A stretch of 15,428 bases of DNA from CAYVDH01 sp964450355 (lineage in GTDB: Bacteria > Bacteroidota > Bacteroidia > NS11-12g > UBA955), in the NCBI GenBank assembly GCA_964450355.1, contig CAYVDH010000079.1, positions 1 to 15,428 of the forward strand, written 5' to 3'. The number at the start of each line of letters is the position of its first letter. Position 1 is the first letter of the stretch. The position numbers were made by a program, and so were the translations under genes. Positions 14,405 to 15,428 of the stretch are shown piece after piece. The notes below the pieces were generated by a model, which saw only the letters and a list, made by a program, of their open reading frames with translations, made no database searches and was not told the origin of the DNA.

Positions 14405-15428
14405 TTATTTCTTTTTCAGAGCCAATCCTATAAAAAATACAAAAGAAATGAGAGAAGTTTGTCTTTCGAGTATGCTTTCGAAACAAGAAGAAATAAACAG
14501 CGAAATGACAACCGAAAGCAACAAGGTGTTTGATTTTCTATATCCTTGAATGAATGAAAACACAACAATGGATAAAAACAAAAACCCATTGATTAAACCG
14601 CTTTGAACTGAGGATTCCAAAAATTGAAAATGAGGATTGCGTCTGTTTTTAGGCTCAATGCTGGGATTGTTAGTGGCAAATTCATTGTACAATACCTTTT
14701 CAGCATCTCCAATTCCAACACCTAATACGGGGTGCTTTTGTATGGTTAATAGACTGTTTTTCCAAGCTTGTACTCTCATTGCAAACGAGTATTCATTGGC
14801 ATTGGCGCCTTTCCATACAACTTTAAAATCGGTTATTGAATTCTGTACCCTGTTTTGTACTGATGAGGATAAAAAATAGAGGCAAATGGGAATTAATACC
14901 ATGAAAAACAAGGTGGTGATTTTTTGTTTTAAGTTCAACAATTTAAATTGTAATCCTATCATAGCTATAAGCCCAACATACAATGCCAAAAGTCCTGTAC
15001 GGGCGCTTAATATGTGAATGAAAATAAAATTACAAACGCCTAAAATCAATAAACAATAAAAATACAAATTGATTTTTTTAGATTGGTACAATTCTATTAA
15101 TTGATAGAAGGTAAAAAGAATGGATAATGCTATAAAAATTGAAAATTGTATGTGGTAAATTCCATAACCAAATTCAATAGGCAATGGTTTTGATTCTAAA
15201 ATCAATTGATCAAACAGAGTTTTGTTGCTTAAATAATTATAAACGCTAATGACAGCAGGCAAATAAGCTGCATAAGCTAATATCAAAATGCCTATTTTTT
15301 TAGTATGATTAGACATTTTTATCAAAGACATAAAAAGGAGCGGAGCAATAAAAATTGGCAATTTCAGTATCAATTTTCTGAATGCTTCATCAGTATTTTC
15401 CGAATAAAAATAACTAAAGAAAGAACTT
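14405..15428 (-). CDS. O-antigen ligase / Wzy polymerase family membrane protein (5' partial)
   Basis: A polytopic membrane protein of the O-antigen ligase-like (Wzy_C, PF04932) superfamily, which joins or polymerises lipid-linked glycans at the periplasmic face. About 340 residues are visible. The frame is open to the right edge, and the residues before the internal TTG at 15373 (including SYFYSENTDEAFRKL) continue the family pattern of an early loop with a Ser-x-Asn motif, so the gene continues beyond the window. Markers are ARTGLLALY after several hydrophobic segments, the large periplasmic loop with RVQAWKNSLLTIQKHPVLGVG, a conserved His in NPHFQFLES, and terminal membrane helices. Ligase and polymerase cannot be told apart here. 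With the GT9 gene it suggests surface glycan synthesis, though the two are far apart. Confidence 0.85.
   Translation of the reverse strand, partial: SSFFSYFYSENTDEAFRKLILKLPIFIAPLLFMSLIKMSNHTKKIGILILAYAAYLPAVISVYNYLSNKTLFDQLILESKPLPIEFGYGIYHIQFSIFIALSILFTFYQLIELYQSKKINLYFYCLLILGVCNFIFIHILSARTGLLALYVGLIAMIGLQFKLLNLKQKITTLFFMVLIPICLYFLSSSVQNRVQNSITDFKVVWKGANANEYSFAMRVQAWKNSLLTIQKHPVLGVGIGDAEKVLYNEFATNNPSIEPKNRRNPHFQFLESSVQSGLINGFLFLSIVVFSFIQGYRKSNTLLLSVVISLFISSCFESILERQTSLISFVFFIGLALKKK

Noticed and set aside
1..15428. Mobile elements, CRISPR, toxin-antitoxin, defence or secondary-metabolite systems.
   Set aside because: All but tiny gaps are filled with conserved housekeeping or envelope genes; no transposase, integrase, direct-repeat array or nuclease cassette is present.

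Overview
The window is AT-rich chromosomal DNA of a Bacteroidota bacterium, probably a Flavobacteriia-like or related aerobic lineage. The evidence is gene content and order: mutY-ssb-gldE-gldD, nusB-DUF1573-yajC-coaE, a HU/IHF-like protein followed by a TPR protein, the elongated NusB and long Lgt typical of the phylum, the bacillithiol enzyme BshB1, and several upstream matches to the Bacteroidota promoter -7 element TAnnTTTG. Shine-Dalgarno sequences are essentially absent. I cannot name a genus or order from the sequence alone.

Layout, left to right. (1) 19-1135, minus strand: a membrane-anchored TPR protein preceded by a HU/IHF-like nucleoid protein. (2) 1180-4582, plus strand: mutY, ssb, gldE and gldD, tightly packed, joining DNA repair and replication to two gliding-motility genes. 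(3) 4563-5540, minus strand: a GT9 heptosyltransferase-like protein whose 3' end overlaps that of gldD. (4) 5614-6923, plus strand: two tandem cyclophilin-type peptidyl-prolyl isomerases exported from the cytoplasm. (5) 7001-9372, plus strand: nusB, a DUF1573 lipoprotein, yajC and coaE. (6) 9359-13223, minus strand: a four-gene unit reading mtaB, lgt, DUF4294, bshB1. (7) 13388-14404, plus strand: mltG. (8) 14405-15428, minus strand: an O-antigen ligase/polymerase-family membrane protein cut by the window edge.

Much of the window serves the cell envelope. Three products carry lipoprotein signals (GldD, the first cyclophilin, the DUF1573 protein), and Lgt, the enzyme that starts their lipidation, is encoded in the same window. 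YajC belongs to the Sec accessory complex, the cyclophilins are probable periplasmic folding factors, MltG trims nascent peptidoglycan, and GT9 plus the ligase point to surface glycan assembly. The remainder is housekeeping: MutY, SSB, NusB, CoaE, MtaB and bacillithiol synthesis.

There is no tRNA, rRNA, CRISPR array, insertion sequence, phage gene or defence system, and no intergenic gap reaches 300 bases (the longest is 164). I do not see a new biological system. The points worth a second look are compact: three convergent gene pairs with no room for a terminator, two genes that appear to start at TTG, one very good promoter that would give a nearly leaderless mRNA, a diverged tandem cyclophilin pair, a HU arm without its usual proline, and an enlarged Lgt.
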